A DNA stretch of 64,000 bases from Agrostemma githago (GCA_958450325.1 OY288243.1:66386606-66450605); one strand, 5' to 3'; counted from the stretch's first letter, positions 10,390-23,120 are shown. Notes: a model not told the origin generated them from the sequence alone. Numbers and translations: made by a program.

Positions 10390-11698
10390 TTAGCTTCTTT
10401 GAGAAGCTTCTACAAACACAACTAAAGAAACATAATTTGGTGATGCTTAAGATGTCATCCTATTGGTCAAGATTATAATTAATGGCCCAGATTTGTCCAA
10501 AATGGTACTAGTAGTTCATTTTATTTTGAAATGAATGATAAGTATCCAACATGCCACTACAAACCCTAAACCATAAACCCTAAAAACTCTAAACCCAAAA
10601 ACCGTAAACCCTAAAACCCGAAACCAGTTAATCGTAAAATATGTACATTTTCAATAATTTATATATATTTTTCAATAAAGGTAGCAGAGAACGAGGAAAA
10701 AAGTTATTCGGTTTTACAACTAACCGTTCTTAGGGTCCTCAGATTACCTTTTACACAAACGTTTTTTTTCTTCTTTTACTATGTATGGAACGACAATTCG
10801 TCTTAAAGAAAATATGGCGAATGATATTTTTTTAAAGGACGTCCACCATCCGGAAATGTTGTCTCCTTAAGGTCTTTTACGAATTACATTACCCCCGTGA
10901 TAATTGAAACGTGGCCATGATTAAACGTTACCGTCTACACAATACTCGTATATATCAATTTTCGTCCGATTAAATTTTCCCGACCTAAGATCCACTATAA
11001 TACTCCGTACGAAATTGCAATACAAGTAATTTTATTAATAAAAAATAGTAAACAAAGTTAAATCAACAAGGTCTACTAGTCATTAATAGGTGTCACGTAT
11101 TTTAATGAATAATAATAATAATAATAACAATTTCAGTTTTCCATGATTCTTTTTAAATAAAGTGCATTGAAAATACACATCTTCTTAATTTCTTTTAATG
11201 AAAATAAGCATTTCCAATTCAAGTAAATATTTCATTTTATTAAACTAATTGACGGATGCATCATTTTACAACATGACGAGAATATATATATATATATATA
11301 AACAAATAATATAACCGAAATACGTATCTATACTAGTAACATTTTGTTAAAACAAAGTACTCCTTAATTCATTTTCACCGACTTTAAATAATATGAAGAG
11401 TTAATGCTTTTGTTTCTTCATTTTCAACAGAGAGACTACGAAATACATTTCACATTAATAGAAATAAAAAAATTGTACAAGAAGGAAATCAAATTTTCAA
11501 TATTGTAAAAAAAGGATCATACACATAATAAGAGAAAACTACCGTCGAGATATATTAAAGCATGCGATTTTACATTCTTTTATCGATCGAACTAAATTTT
11601 AATCGATCGGCTAATATAAAAAACTTCGACCTAACAAAATACTAGTAACATGCAAAACGAATACGTATCAACACCAATGTAAAGAAAAAAACAATTTC
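10390..11698. other. AT-rich spacer
   Basis: No gene recognised. It contains a degenerate telomere-like patch at about 10558-10626 (AAACCCTAAACC, TAAACCCTAAAA and variants), an ATA run near 11108-11126 and a TA dinucleotide run at 11283-11300. Confidence 0.55.
10558..10626. repeat. Degenerate interstitial telomere-like repeat
   Basis: Imperfect variants of AAACCCT, including ACCCTAAACCATAAACCCTA and further degenerate copies. It is too short and irregular for a true telomere. Such patches occur in plant intergenic DNA and near old repair sites. Confidence 0.6.
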
Positions 11699-11795
11699 TC
11701 ACGAGTGACTACATCCAACGCATGAATCAAACTTAAATTTCTTCGAACTCATTCTTCTAGGATGAGTTCTCCCAATTCTTTTCTTAGACTTTTTG

Positions 11796-12119
11796 TGAAA
11801 CACACCACATTGATTGAAGATGTCATATTTATGAGTTTAAATGACTAGTGCTTAAAGGGATTGAAAGTACTACTCATATCAACAAAGTGCACTTTCTTTT
11901 CTGGTCATCCATGCAAAAGAACTCCACAGTTAAGCGTGCTTGAGTGAGAGTAATCTTAGAATGCATGTGTGACCTCTTGGGAAGGTCTCCAGGATGCGCA
12001 TGCATGAGTGAGGTCAAAATACGCAGGAAAGGACTCGTGTTGGTCTGTGGGACCAGTACAGAGCCCGGTGAGCTACTGCGACTAACATTTTCAGTCCTAG
12101 TTTGGGCCGGGGTGTTACA
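11796..12119 (+). mobile_element. Cassandra-type solo LTR with 5S rRNA-derived core
   Basis: A 324-bp TG...CA unit, starting TGAAACACACCACATTGATT and ending GGGCCGGGGTGTTACA. It is flanked by the 5-bp duplication TTTTG (11791-11795 and 12120-12124). Its middle is clearly 5S rRNA-like (see the separate entry). A TRIM LTR of about 300 bp carrying 5S sequence is the definition of Cassandra. Only one LTR is present, so it is a solo LTR. Confidence 0.88.
11910..12006 (+). promoter_or_regulatory. 5S rRNA-like pol III internal promoter inside Cassandra LTR
   Basis: Contains AGAACTCCACAGTTAAGCGT (5S: AGAACTCCGCAGTTAAGCGT), then GCTTGAGTGAGAGTAAT and GTGTGACCTCTTGGGAAG. These align with the A box, intermediate element and C box of plant 5S rRNA, with scattered substitutions. 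It is a degenerate copy, not a functional rRNA gene. In Cassandra this region is known to keep the pol III promoter. Confidence 0.88.
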
Positions 12120-12330
12120 TTTTGGACGGGGGGATGTCGGGAGTAGATACGCATGGGGATTTCCCTTTCGCCTCGGTGTAAATCCTATGCCTAAATGGTG
12201 TGACCACGGGCGGCGGTATTATCTCCACAAAGTTGTCATCCACATCCTCCGCCTCCACCCTTACAATGGAGGAGCCAACCTTTGGGCATGCAATCATATA
12301 TACCCCATCACCCACCGTCTTCCACAAATG

Positions 12331-12540
12331 CTTATCGCGACAAAATGATCTTTTCGCGGCGATTATTTTGATATTTCGTGGCGATTCTATTCGACGCGAA
12401 AGGTTTCCCCATCGATTGTGTAATCGGGGTGGTAGGCGGCGTTGTCGTAGCCTTTCGTAGCGAATAATGGGCTAGTTTCTAAAAATCGACGCGAAAGAAG
12501 AGAAGCTTTAGTGGCGATTTTAGTGGCGATTATTATTGAT
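12331..12540. other. Possible decayed CACTA subterminal region
   Basis: Contains CTTTTCGCGGCGATTATTTT and several GTGGCGAT and GACGCGAAA motifs. The first string matches the complement of the subterminal sequence at 25900-25930, just inside the CACTA terminus at 25941. The terminal CACTA itself is not preserved here, so pairing the two as ends of one old element is tentative. Confidence 0.35.
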
Positions 12541-13105
12541 GCGGTAATATAATTTGATATTACCATATAATATTTTTAGCGATTGTATTTGACACGTTAA
12601 GTATAATAAAATATCATTTAGGGACAATTGTTGCAACTGTATTTGACTCGATAAGTACTATTAAATGTAACCATATAAGTAATAAGTTCATTACCAATTT
12701 GTAGACACACGCATTTTGCCTGCTAGTGTCTATAGCAGTTTCCAACAAAACACCCGATGATGATCGGAAGTAAACATGCTTTAATACGCTCAACTATGGA
12801 CTCAGAATCAATAGTATCCGACGTGGACACTTAGCGGACTACAAATCTCTCAAAACTGACCTCAAATTCAGACTCAGTGGGTCGTTCCCAATAAAATAAA
12901 GCTATTTTGAGCTAAAACCGTCACCGAAAATAAAACCGTCTTTTGCGACCGAGTCAAAACCAGTCAAAGTCGAAACCTGAGACGAAACCAGCCTCACGCT
13001 ATGTCTAAGTGCAAAGTCAAAACAAATAATACAAACAAAATCAATGCAAATCAAAGTCAACACAAGATCTAAACCTTCATATTTTGGCTCTACCCGCCTA
13101 AGACC

Positions 13106-13216
13106 CACTCGATCGAGTGCTATAGGGCCACTCGATCGAGTTCACCCCTCAAAACCAACCAGGCACCTTTTTTTTAGCCACTCGATCGAGTGCACTTAGG
13201 GCCACTCGATCGAGTG
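13106..13216. repeat. Cluster of CACTCGATCGAGTG palindromes, first
   Basis: Four copies of the 14-bp palindrome CACTCGATCGAGTG at 13106, 13129 (one mismatch at the end), 13179 and 13203, each separated by about 10-36 bp. They lie about 25 bp upstream of the TATA-like box of the solo LTR, a position where they could act as binding sites. Confidence 0.9.
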
Positions 13217-13238
13217 ACCCCTAGTCGGGAGGTAAATT

Positions 13239-13247
13239 CTATAAATA
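13239..13247 (+). promoter_or_regulatory. TATA-like box of the solo LTR
   Basis: CTATAAATA sits downstream of the palindrome cluster and upstream of a pyrimidine-rich leader (CCCCTTCACCCCAACAC). It is the best promoter candidate within the LTR. Confidence 0.5.
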
Positions 13248-14388
13248 CCCCTTCACCCCAACACATAACATCACTTTTGACCTCTGACACATTTTCTACC
13301 AACTTTACACATCCTCTCCAACCTTTGCAAACAAACATACACATACAATCAATCCTGAGATCAAAACTCGTCAAAGACCGAGAGCATCCTCTCCCCAATC
13401 ACACACCCTAACTCACCCTATATTCTCGACGCTCCCGTGCCTTCGCCGCCACTAGACGAGCCCATGTTCCGAGACTAAAAGCGTGTAGGTTGAGGGTGTA
13501 AGCAAACCCCGTCTTCTCTAATCTCTATTCTCTTTTAATTCTCGTATACTAACCGTTAACACCTAACATTTACATTTTGCGCCTAACATTTAATTCTCGT
13601 ATTACTAACTTCTAACATTTTATTTTCCGTTCCTAACTTTTAATTATCGTTCCTAACATTACTAACATCTAACATTTAATTACCGTTATTTATATTCCGT
13701 CTTATATAATACAGTATATATTTAATAAAACTATTTTAAATCAGTTTCAGCAACATCCAATGACGCTAAATCGATAGTCGTAGGCTGTAAAAGCCAAATA
13801 CGACATCGAAACGCAAAGGATCTAAGTTTGTGACGACAATCGAATTTTCAAGTCAAATATGTTCGATAACGAATTCCGCTTAAAGTCCGTTACAATCCTT
13901 CAAAAAGTCGTACTGGAGGTTGCGTCCTTTGAGGCGCGCCGCCCTAGACACTTAAGGGTGTAATGCGATCGCGGTAATTTATTATCAAGCATATTCGACG
14001 TCATTTTCAAAATATTACTCTAAAGGTGCGATGTTGACTCCGTAGTCAAAAGTCACGCCTAAAGAGTCGTTGATAATTGAGTTAGCACGAAACCTGTTGA
14101 CGCGGAATCGAACATCACGTGATCCGTAAGGATTAATAACGATGTCGTGACGCGGAGGGAATTGATATTCGTTCTAATTCAATTAATGACGATTTCATAA
14201 ACTCCACTCTAAAATGCTCGATACAAGTTTCATAACCAAGTATCGCGTATAACGACTTATCAAGAAAACAAGTTAGTGAAAATTATTTAATACGAGTATT
14301 TACATTTAGCTTAATTATTCATCGATTCGAATTATCAATTTAAGAAATGGGTCATTTTGAAAGAGAATCCCGCGTCTGTTATAGAGGG

Positions 14389-14498
14389 CACTCGATCAAG
14401 TGCCTAAAGGCCACTCGATCGAGTGACCCCCTCAAAAATGGGCAGGGGGTCTCCACGAAGGACACTCGATTGAATCCCCTCAATGACTCGATCGAGTG
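14389..14498. repeat. Cluster of CACTCGATCGAGTG palindromes, second
   Basis: Four more copies at 14389 (CACTCGATCAAGTG), 14412 (perfect), 14463 (degenerate) and 14485 (TGACTCGATCGAGTGA). The pairwise spacing resembles the first cluster and both end in GAGTGACCCC, which suggests an internal duplication in the LTR about 1.28 kb apart. Confidence 0.85.
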
Positions 14499-15580
14499 AC
14501 CCCTGTAGGTCACCAACGTGAACCTAAACGTGACACAAAGTCCCGTCAATGAATTTCTACGACTTTAAGTCGCCACGTGTTAATTCAATCACGTGTTTAC
14601 ATCATATTCGTTATTTTCTAGTTACCTTTACGACTTTGAGCAACGCCTCGTAAGACTAGTCCTATATTAACGACTCTTTAGTCGCATCCAATATAGGACA
14701 GGTCGAGGCATTTCCACTTCGCTATGACAAGTTGGGACAAGACTCCGAGGCTCAGGATCAAGTTAGTACTACGCTTCGGTCCCATACGCTAAACGCGTAT
14801 TAAATTCTCCGTCCTCCGATCGATACACAATGCAATGTGTACTCGATCGTAGTTCGTCTATTTAGTCGGTTTACGGTTTCAATTACGTTTTCTATTTATG
14901 GGTCCACCATTACCGTCACTAACCAATTTATATTATTGCCTTGTTCAAGTATTGTAATTTCGGGTTGTATTTCCGCCCGCGTAACTTGTAATTTATTTTC
15001 GAATTTATTTACTTTCGATGTTTTTCATTTACCGTTTTCTAAATGAACATCGCATGCTAAATTCAACTTCGACAATAATCTAAGATGCATTAAAAGGGCG
15101 TAGTTTAAACAAGTATTTCGCATGCGTAGCTAAAAAAGTTGTTTACATATCATTTAACCATCTTACTACCGTGCGTACACGAAAACCGAACGATATCCTA
15201 GGAGAGGCCGCTAAGAACGGGCGGGTTTGGGTGTCCTTTGTGGGCTTCCCAACACGTACACTCACTACCCCTTACTCAGAACCTTTGGTTTCCGGACGTC
15301 TGAAACCGTTGGCAAATGAGAGTCATTCTATATACGATATTCGACAACCCGATAACGATATCCTTATGCAAAGAGACGATCCCCCATAAGCTCTAGTACT
15401 AAAGCGGGTCGTTTTTTGTGCACGATACGCCTAAGTATATATACAGTGGGTTCGAACGGGCCCGAACTCCCACAAAGTTCGGTGGCGACTCTTATTTCGA
15501 TTTAAATTTCAACCTGAGATTCATTCGCCTACCCAAACCCGCGCGTGGTCGCGTCGGGGTGGACCTGTGGCATGTCCACA

Positions 15581-18043
15581 CAATTTCATTCGATACAAAA
15601 TATCATCACCTCTATCTCTCAAATGCGGTGTGATAATAAAAAGAAAGAACAAGTTAAAAAAATAATGTAACTTTTATATTACTCATAAATTCCCAAAAAT
15701 TTTATATATCCCACATCGACTAAATTAAATTAATATAAATAAGTGCAAACGAACTTTAGACAACCTAAAAAAAATTCCTACGTCTTCGGCTACCAAAGCA
15801 AAGCTCTGATTTATGTTAAAGTAGTCGTGCCTCAAAAAAACCATCCAGCTGATTCCTTGCAATTTCCTCCCTAGTTAAACCCTCCTGCGTTTGAACAAGT
15901 TTAATTAGTGGGATTAAAATATTGCAATAGGTATATCAATTAAAACAAAGACTTAATATTCACAAACAAGTTCACATTAAACAAATTTCATTTTCTTTCT
16001 AAGAATCATTAGACGAAAATACACAAACAAATTTCATTTTTTCGTGTCCAAGAACCCCAAAATGTAGTGTATACATCTCCCATCGGTAAGGAGAGTGCGA
16101 GGAAAGGAGAGTGAAAACAAAACAATCACCATAGGCTTCAAGTATTAAATGTGTGAGGTAATAACAAAAGAAACACGAACAATATAATCACATGTTGTAT
16201 CAGAGAAGGCTTTCGTTAGACCGTTACATACAACAACAAAACAACATTAGAGCCTTAGTGCCAAAAACATTTGAGGACGGCTAAAAGGATATATCTAACA
16301 TATGAGGCAAAAATAGACTCTATAACATCATATATAGCGCTTCGATGTAGTTGAAAGAGATTTTATAATAATCTTAGCATCCTAAACAGGCAACAGATAT
16401 TTTGTAGAAAGTAACTAATGCTAATTTATGAAGTAAAACACTACAAATCAGGCAACAGGAATCAAGAAATCCCTCAGTAAACTCATACAAATCATGTTTT
16501 CAAATGAATTGCAAAGTAGTAGTAATTAATTAAGAATATGAACCTTCTTTTTCTCAGCATTGACTAGTGCATTGGCAAGAAATTGAGCAAAGAATCTCCT
16601 AGTCAGTGGATTGTCTCCCCCATGCGCCTTCGTGATTCCGTTACCTCCTCCTCGTCCTCCTCTTACAGTCACGACATTCCCTATTATCTCTTAAAGCTGT
16701 CATATTCCTTCTTTCTACTCCACCTGTGATTTCATGCATCATTCCACAAAATCACAACTTTATCAGTTATAATCTTTCTCCACAAGAATGATGATTTCAT
16801 GGTATAGTCATTTGATCATTCAATCAATCATGCTTGATATTCCTAGTATAGAACATTATCAATTATGACCATAATATAGAAGTTTTCCTGGCAATGGAAC
16901 AAACATTGTAACAGATATGATGTCATACTGCCAAGGCAGCTTGGAATGACGACATGGAAGGCAAAATTGGCGCATTTAATTTGAATTATGGTTGAGTTTT
17001 GAACTTTTGCTGACATTTGTTTCTTTGCTTTAATTGACCTTATTGACCATATATCAAATTAAAAGACTAGTAGGTGTAAAGAAACTTTATTTCCATTGAA
17101 AAAGCACAACATTTAAACAACTTGAACAAGTCTACTTGACTACTTGTTGTAATATTTGTGCCTATAAGTGTATGATTGAGCCTATGAATGAACGAACTTA
17201 TTATTTAGTGCACAATGACTGATGAATAGCTTATGAATGAGCTTCTACTTCATATCAAATGTCTAATGATGATTGTTTTACAAATATAAGGGAACGCGAG
17301 ATTTAAGTACCAATATAATGGTCATAACTCATAAGCATGACATTTTGTCACAGTAAAGCAAGAAAACAACCCTCTCGAATCCCACATAATCCGCACGACC
17401 AACTCATACTTATCTGAAATCCCTACCATGATCGCATAATGTGAGCTAAATCACCGATATTAAGGCGTCTTACTTCAAATAGCAATTAGGAATACCAACT
17501 TTCAATGACTTAAGGCACTAATCCGCAACCAAACCACAAACAATATACAACAGGAAAAAAGCAAGAGAATAATCAAATCATACCAGTAAGAGACTAGAAG
17601 CAATCCAAATAAAAATTATCAGCTTCAGGGATTTTCATACAGCTGCAACCAGAAACCAGTATAAACAGTTGCTGGCGTACATCAAGTGCCATAAACTCCC
17701 TAATCTCAACATATCGTTCGTTCGTATCCATTCTACTTGTTGATCTGTAATCCTAATCACATAATCATATCAACATTTCATTCATAAAAAACCTACTGGT
17801 AAATAACAAATTACTGGATAATTACAATGTAAACAGTTGATTATGAAAACTCAGTGCGATTATGAACAATGAGTGTGGAAAAATCAGTTTGTAGAAATTG
17901 AGGAAGAAAGAGTACCCAGTTCCGAATTGTGAGATACTTTGATCAATTGCAGAAACCACATTTCAGAAATCAAAGCGTAATTAAATGAATAACACAAACA
18001 GAAGAAAATTTCAATAACACAAAGGTAAAAGCAAAAAATATTA
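15581..18043. other. Spacer with one exon-like patch
   Basis: Mostly AT-rich sequence without ORFs above 60 residues. The only coding-like stretch is 16543-16681. If the CACTA pairing 12331/25941 is right, this is interior sequence of that element. Confidence 0.45.
16543..16681 (-). CDS. Exon-like fragment, glycine-rich then helical, unknown
   Basis: The minus strand reads GNVVTVRGGRGGGNGITK, then NPLTRRFFAQFLANALVNAE, bounded upstream by a possible acceptor (GATAATAG). The base composition is clearly higher in GC than the surroundings, which suggests an exon or captured fragment. I do not recognise the protein. The RGG-like repeat could contact RNA, but that is weak inference. Confidence 0.3.
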
Positions 18044-18435
18044 GGGTTATTTCATGGGAATAATCTCAATTATGCGTGTTCTTCTTAAAAAAAATTCAAA
18101 CTATACGTAATCTCATTTTAATATGAACTACGCATTCATTAATCTCGCTTTGCTATGTATAAAATTATGACTTGCTAATACCAGTCATAGTGACTTATTG
18201 TAACTTTCTAAGGTTTTATAAGGTCCGTTGAAGTCGTCGTGAAAGCCAAAATTACAGCAAAAAAACATTTGTTTTTTTTCATAACTTCTATAAGACTAAT
18301 TGAAAAAGAAATGGAAGATGAATTTTCGGATTTTTTTGTTATCAATGGCCGAAAAAGAACACAAAATGTGAATTAGAAGAAGAAGAAGAAGAGTTAGAGG
18401 AAGAGTTGAATAAGAGAGGTTGAACAGGTAGTCCG

Positions 18436-18840
18436 TGAAGGAGTTATGTCCACTATCCTACGGATTTACCCGCTTAAGTCTATGTATCCAATATGCCTTG
18501 CTAAAGGTCGATGTCGGATTGACATATAAATGGGTTATATTCAGAGTATTGATTCATATATTATTAGAGAGAGAATTTTGTGAGACCGTCTCACAAAACC
18601 TTTATACTAGCATATACATCGCAGTTCCGTACCTATGTGGATACCAACGGAGGCATCACATCTGGGTTGCTTTATTCTGTCCGTGGGGAATTATATATAC
18701 TTCTGGGTTATTATATTTCTTATTATTCTTATTAATACGCTCTTTCGCTGCCAATAAGGTATATTCGATATTCCTCTATTGTTTGTCTTTTCGGTTAATA
18801 CTTGTAACAGGTCATTGGCTTTAAGGGTTGTAACCCTACA
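18436..18840 (+). repeat. 5' LTR of the copia element, internally deleted
   Basis: 405 bp, against 681 bp for the partner LTR. The missing 276 bp corresponds to about 24596-24871 of the 3' LTR, with junction AATGGGTTATA/TTCAGAGTATT. The remainder is nearly identical. Confidence 0.9.
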
Positions 18841-18841
18841 G

Positions 18842-18854
18842 TGGTATCAGAGCC
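18842..18854 (+). promoter_or_regulatory. Primer binding site (initiator Met tRNA)
   Basis: TGGTATCAGAGCC begins one base after the end of the 5' LTR. Confidence 0.92.
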
Positions 18855-21800
18855 TCTGTTACGTAGTATTAATCTAATTGACGTGAATCTATGTCTCATA
18901 ATTGGTTATGATGGATTCCATCCGCGTATTAATTTGATTATTTCGTACAATATTTACCCCGACAACTGTTTCGCAGGACTTTTGGCACAACATGTGTATT
19001 CTTGCGTAATCATGTCACGTACACATTATTTGACTATGTATATATATGGACAAGTGGCATTCGTATGGGTGAATTGATTGTTTTTCATGCGAGACTTGTT
19101 ACTGTTATGTGTATGATTGTATTAAGGCGACTAGTTATCATTTTTGTCTGTTTAGGGTTTGCTATAATTTATGGATTTAATTGTTAAATTCTAAAATTGA
19201 TTATTATATTAATTTAACGTCTTATATCGATTATGATTTAAGTTAATTTACCCTAAAATGACCCACTATAATCCTAAATTTCTTCGTTGACGATGGGACT
19301 AATTAGATTAGGTCAAGATTCGATTGAAATTGGGTAAAATTACTAGAATTTATTGTTAACGATAAGTCCTAATAAGATTAGGACAAGACTCGTTTAATTA
19401 TAAGTGGAGACGGAACGAAAATAGATCAACTCGGTGGGCACGAGTGTGACTTAGTCGGTACGGGTATGTCCTGTTTGGAATAGAATGATCCTTGCGGCAA
19501 AAGTTTGACTAAGACGACACAATATTTACTCGGACGACACGGTGTCGGGTCGGATGACGCTTTTAAGAAAAATGTTTTCTTGCGTTTGTGTGTTGATTAT
19601 GAATCAAACATGAGTATACTTTTATTTTTCCGAATCAATGAAAAATTAGTTTTCTAAATCGGTAAATAATGTTATGCATTTTAATCATCATATTATCATA
19701 AATAGATCGGAAAAAGAGTTTCTCGAGTCTTATTTGATTTTGATGAATTGTTCATCTATATGACAATTATAAGTTGCAGATCGATTGTAAATCGAGTTTT
19801 GTATATCCGTTCAATTTTTCCGGGTGGGAAATTGTTCCTCATAGTTGGAAAAATGAAAGATATTGGTGAAATTGTTCAAACCAAATTGTAATTATGAATT
19901 GTAATATGATTATAAGTCAAAATATGGGATCTTTTAACTTGTTTTATACGCAAATCGCTAATAACAATTGAATAATTATGTCATACGATGCATAAATTTT
20001 ATTGTTTAGACTTGTGACTTGTGTGCTTAGAACTAATAGGTTGCCTTGTAAGTTGACCTAGCAGCATGTTTAGGACCCATAATGCATTTAATCCCTCGCA
20101 CAAATATTAAGTATTGCCTTTCCAGAATTGACCACTATAACAATTTCATACCATTGGTTGAAGTGAGTGCCTGAGCGGTGCTTTGCCGACGTGTGTGGAC
20201 GGAGTAGGTGGGTAACAGTTACCCACAGGTTCAGTCTGGTTTGCTTAACATTGCAATCAAGTCGGACTTGGGCTTTGGGGCAAATAGTTGGTGTCATATG
20301 ATGATTAATTCCGATGAACCAAGAATTACATAGAGATGTAATTGACAAGTTTGTTGTCTACCTTTACTTTTGAAGCTTGAGCAGTGAGCCCAAGTTCACT
20401 TGAGCGACAAAGGGTTTAGGATCTTGGAATATTATGCGACTTGGGGGTAGTTTTCATGATTTTATCTTAAAATTGTTTGAGATTATTAATATTAATTATC
20501 GTTTTACTTTGTATATTCATATAGTTGTAATTTAGTCACCATTATCACATTTATTAAAGATGAGTTTGAATTGTTCAACCTCGTCGATTGGTATCTTAAG
20601 AATCGTTCTCAAAATTAGAGATACGGATTTTGTCCTTGTGAAGGATAATTCCGACAAATTATTACCAATGTTAATGTACAGTATGAACTGTATAATTAAA
20701 TTCATAGAGATGTCTATAAGTATCAAAATCAATTGTTTCAATAAAGGAAACCAATTCCATTAAGTGAGAAAATGTTGAAGATATCTAGTAAATCCATATA
20801 TCATATGATGACGTGATTATATTGATAATCAGGAAATTTTGGATGCTTCTTTCTAAAGAATTAGGAATTGAAATCGTTTCAATTAGTCCTAAGTTTTGGT
20901 CACTTTATTATGAATAAACATGTGACTTAATAAGGTTTCTTACCTTTTAACATGAGATGTTAAAAGACGATTGAACATTGTATCAAGAAGGCAAATAATA
21001 CTAATGTTCTATGAGTTCATTAAGAAAATTGTTTGAGATAATGATTAATGAATCTAAGACGTTGTTTAAAGTAAGGCAATGATAATTGTTATCATACCCA
21101 AACTTGTTGCCAAATTTAGATTAGGTATGATTTTATTAGTCATTAATGTAATGATAAATATATGACATTGGTAGATAGCTTTCTAGAAGTGTCTAGAAAG
21201 TCTTCAAATCGATTGAAGTATGACTTCAGGTGTGTATGTTACTGAAGTAATAGTTACTTTCATTCCACTGTTTTGGTATAAGATACTAAATGCAACTATT
21301 ACATTGTGGATGTGATGGCACAAAGAGAGTGGAATAATGGTATATAAGTGAATAGTTTTATAATTGAAACGGACAAACGTTGTTGTTTCATATATAAAAG
21401 GAAAATCACTTAATTTTACCATAAAGCTAAATACTGGAATTGAATAATTGTTATTCTTGTACTATTCATAAGCAAGGACATTGATTCTGTTTCATGTATG
21501 GGCATGAAGAGTTTTGATAAAAGTAGAACAATTGTTGCTCTATACCTTGCAAAAATATCAGGTACAATAAGGCTAACATGATTGTTGAGCTCTACATTCC
21601 TAGTAGTGAATCTTTTATTTATAACATAATGACTAAAAGGTTCAAGTCCCACGACTCAAGTTTTACCAATTATGGCATTGTCCTTCAATCCACGAGACAA
21701 GAAACATAAGAATAAGTTTCACAATGATGAAATTATAAACATTATTGATAAGGATCAACTGAGGTGAATGGATCTTGTTTAGATGGATAAATGACATTAC

Positions 21801-23054
21801 AAGTCACTCCTATTAATTGTAGTGAGAGAGTACTTAGACTTGTTAGATCACACATATACAGATACGTGTAAGTTTAGCTAGTGATGTTGCAAAAATGGGT
21901 AACACGTATGTTAATTTGATGAAATTTAAATCTGAATGCTTTGAATTGTTCAAAGAAATTCAGATAAAAGTACAAGATCAACTTGATAAGTTGGTACAAG
22001 TCGTTCGATATGATTGAAACAGGGAGGAATTGAACTAAAAGATTGTGATCATCTTAGAAGTAGTGAAAAGTGTTTCAAACTACATCGAACCATATTTGTT
22101 ATGATTTGGTCTATGATGAGTGATATGCAGATATTATTTACGCTTCAGAAAGTTATGCACTATAAAGTCTTTGTACAATGTTGGTGAGATTGTCCATGTA
22201 AGTCGAAGAATAGACACCATATGAGATATGGATTGAAATGTTCTAAAATAATCTTTTCTTAATTATCAAGTCTTAAAGTTTAAAGAAAATTGTTTTCTAG
22301 AACTTAGACTCAATTATGACATGTGTTTTATTAGGGGTATTATGTTAATTCCACAAACCATCCAAAGAACAAAACTGTTTTATTGCATGGAGTGGTATGT
22401 TTCCTGTTAAAAATATGTGATTCTAATAGAAATAGTGGGAGTAGAATTGACCTTGAATTGTTCAAGATTAACAGGATTTCTCTACAACTGTTGAAGAGGA
22501 TATTGACGCATCCATGAAAAGTCATGATCATCTTACCTGTAAAGTATTACCCTACATAGGTTTGACCTATGATGAAACAATAATGGGCAAAGACTCCAAA
22601 ATTCACATAAAATCTAATAGATTTTGTATACCATAACTACCAAGTATAGACTTTGGTTAAATGAGTTTTATAGTGAAGAATAGTCTTTAATATAAAGACG
22701 ATGTAGATTGATATAAGAGTATCTATGAAGCATAATAGGTAGTTAAGGATTGATCTCATAGTAATGACTATGGAAAAAATCTTTTTACAACATTATGCTT
22801 AAGTCTATTAGGATTGATTTAACATTTTAAATGTCATCACTCATTATGATGAGTTTTGGACATATATATGTGAAATACATTTCTTGATAGGGATGCAATA
22901 TGATGTGTGCGACACTTCGTATGAATTTCATATTATTAAAATTGTTAGGCAAATGTGAGTATTCCGATTTGATTGGAGCATGGAGAAATATCTTTGTTCT
23001 CAATGTGGTAATTCAAATATGTTTTGTTTTCCATTGAGAGGAAGAGAGACAAAT

Positions 23055-23120
23055 TGTGTACAAGAGGCTAGTGGGAGTGCATTTATCGTTATGATTTGGT
23101 ATGTAAGTGACATACTTCTC
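23055..23120 (+). pseudogene. Copia reverse transcriptase scrap
   Basis: Translates as CVQEASGSAFIVMIWYVSDI, corresponding to the copia RT region around the catalytic YVDD (here YVSD, so one catalytic aspartate is lost). It is surrounded by stops and frameshifts. Its position about 4.2 kb into the element fits the gag-int-rt-rnaseh order. Confidence 0.7.

Larger units (their letters stand above)
11699..12337 (-). pseudogene. Unknown ORF interrupted by a Cassandra LTR
   Basis: On the minus strand an open frame (LWKTVGDGVYMIACPKVGSS, later EDVDDNFVEIIPPPVV) reaches the Cassandra LTR at 12119. If the LTR and one copy of its 5-bp target duplication are ignored, the same frame continues with a basic tail rich in K and R (KSKKRIGRTHPRRM) to a stop at 11699-11701. 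I do not recognise the family. The basic C-terminus suggests nucleic-acid binding or nuclear localisation, which is inference. The 5' end is unclear beyond about 12337. Confidence 0.5.
12700..15580 (+). mobile_element. Large solo LTR, Ty3/gypsy (Tat/Ogre-like)
   Basis: A 2,881-bp unit with TGTAGACA at the start and TGTCCACA at the end, flanked by CAATT at 12695-12699 and 15581-15585. There is no internal retroelement sequence or second LTR, so it is a solo LTR left by recombination. The 3' part (GGTGGCGACTC near 15480, then a GC-rich tail) resembles Tat/Ogre-lineage LTRs, which is from memory of the family. The open frames inside are short and not convincing. Confidence 0.85.

Noticed and set aside
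10558..10626. A true telomere or ancient chromosome end
   Set aside because: About 70 bp of irregular AAACCCT variants is too short and degenerate.
11910..12006. A 5S rRNA gene
   Set aside because: Only about the last two thirds of 5S is recognisable, with many substitutions, and it sits inside an LTR with its own target duplication.
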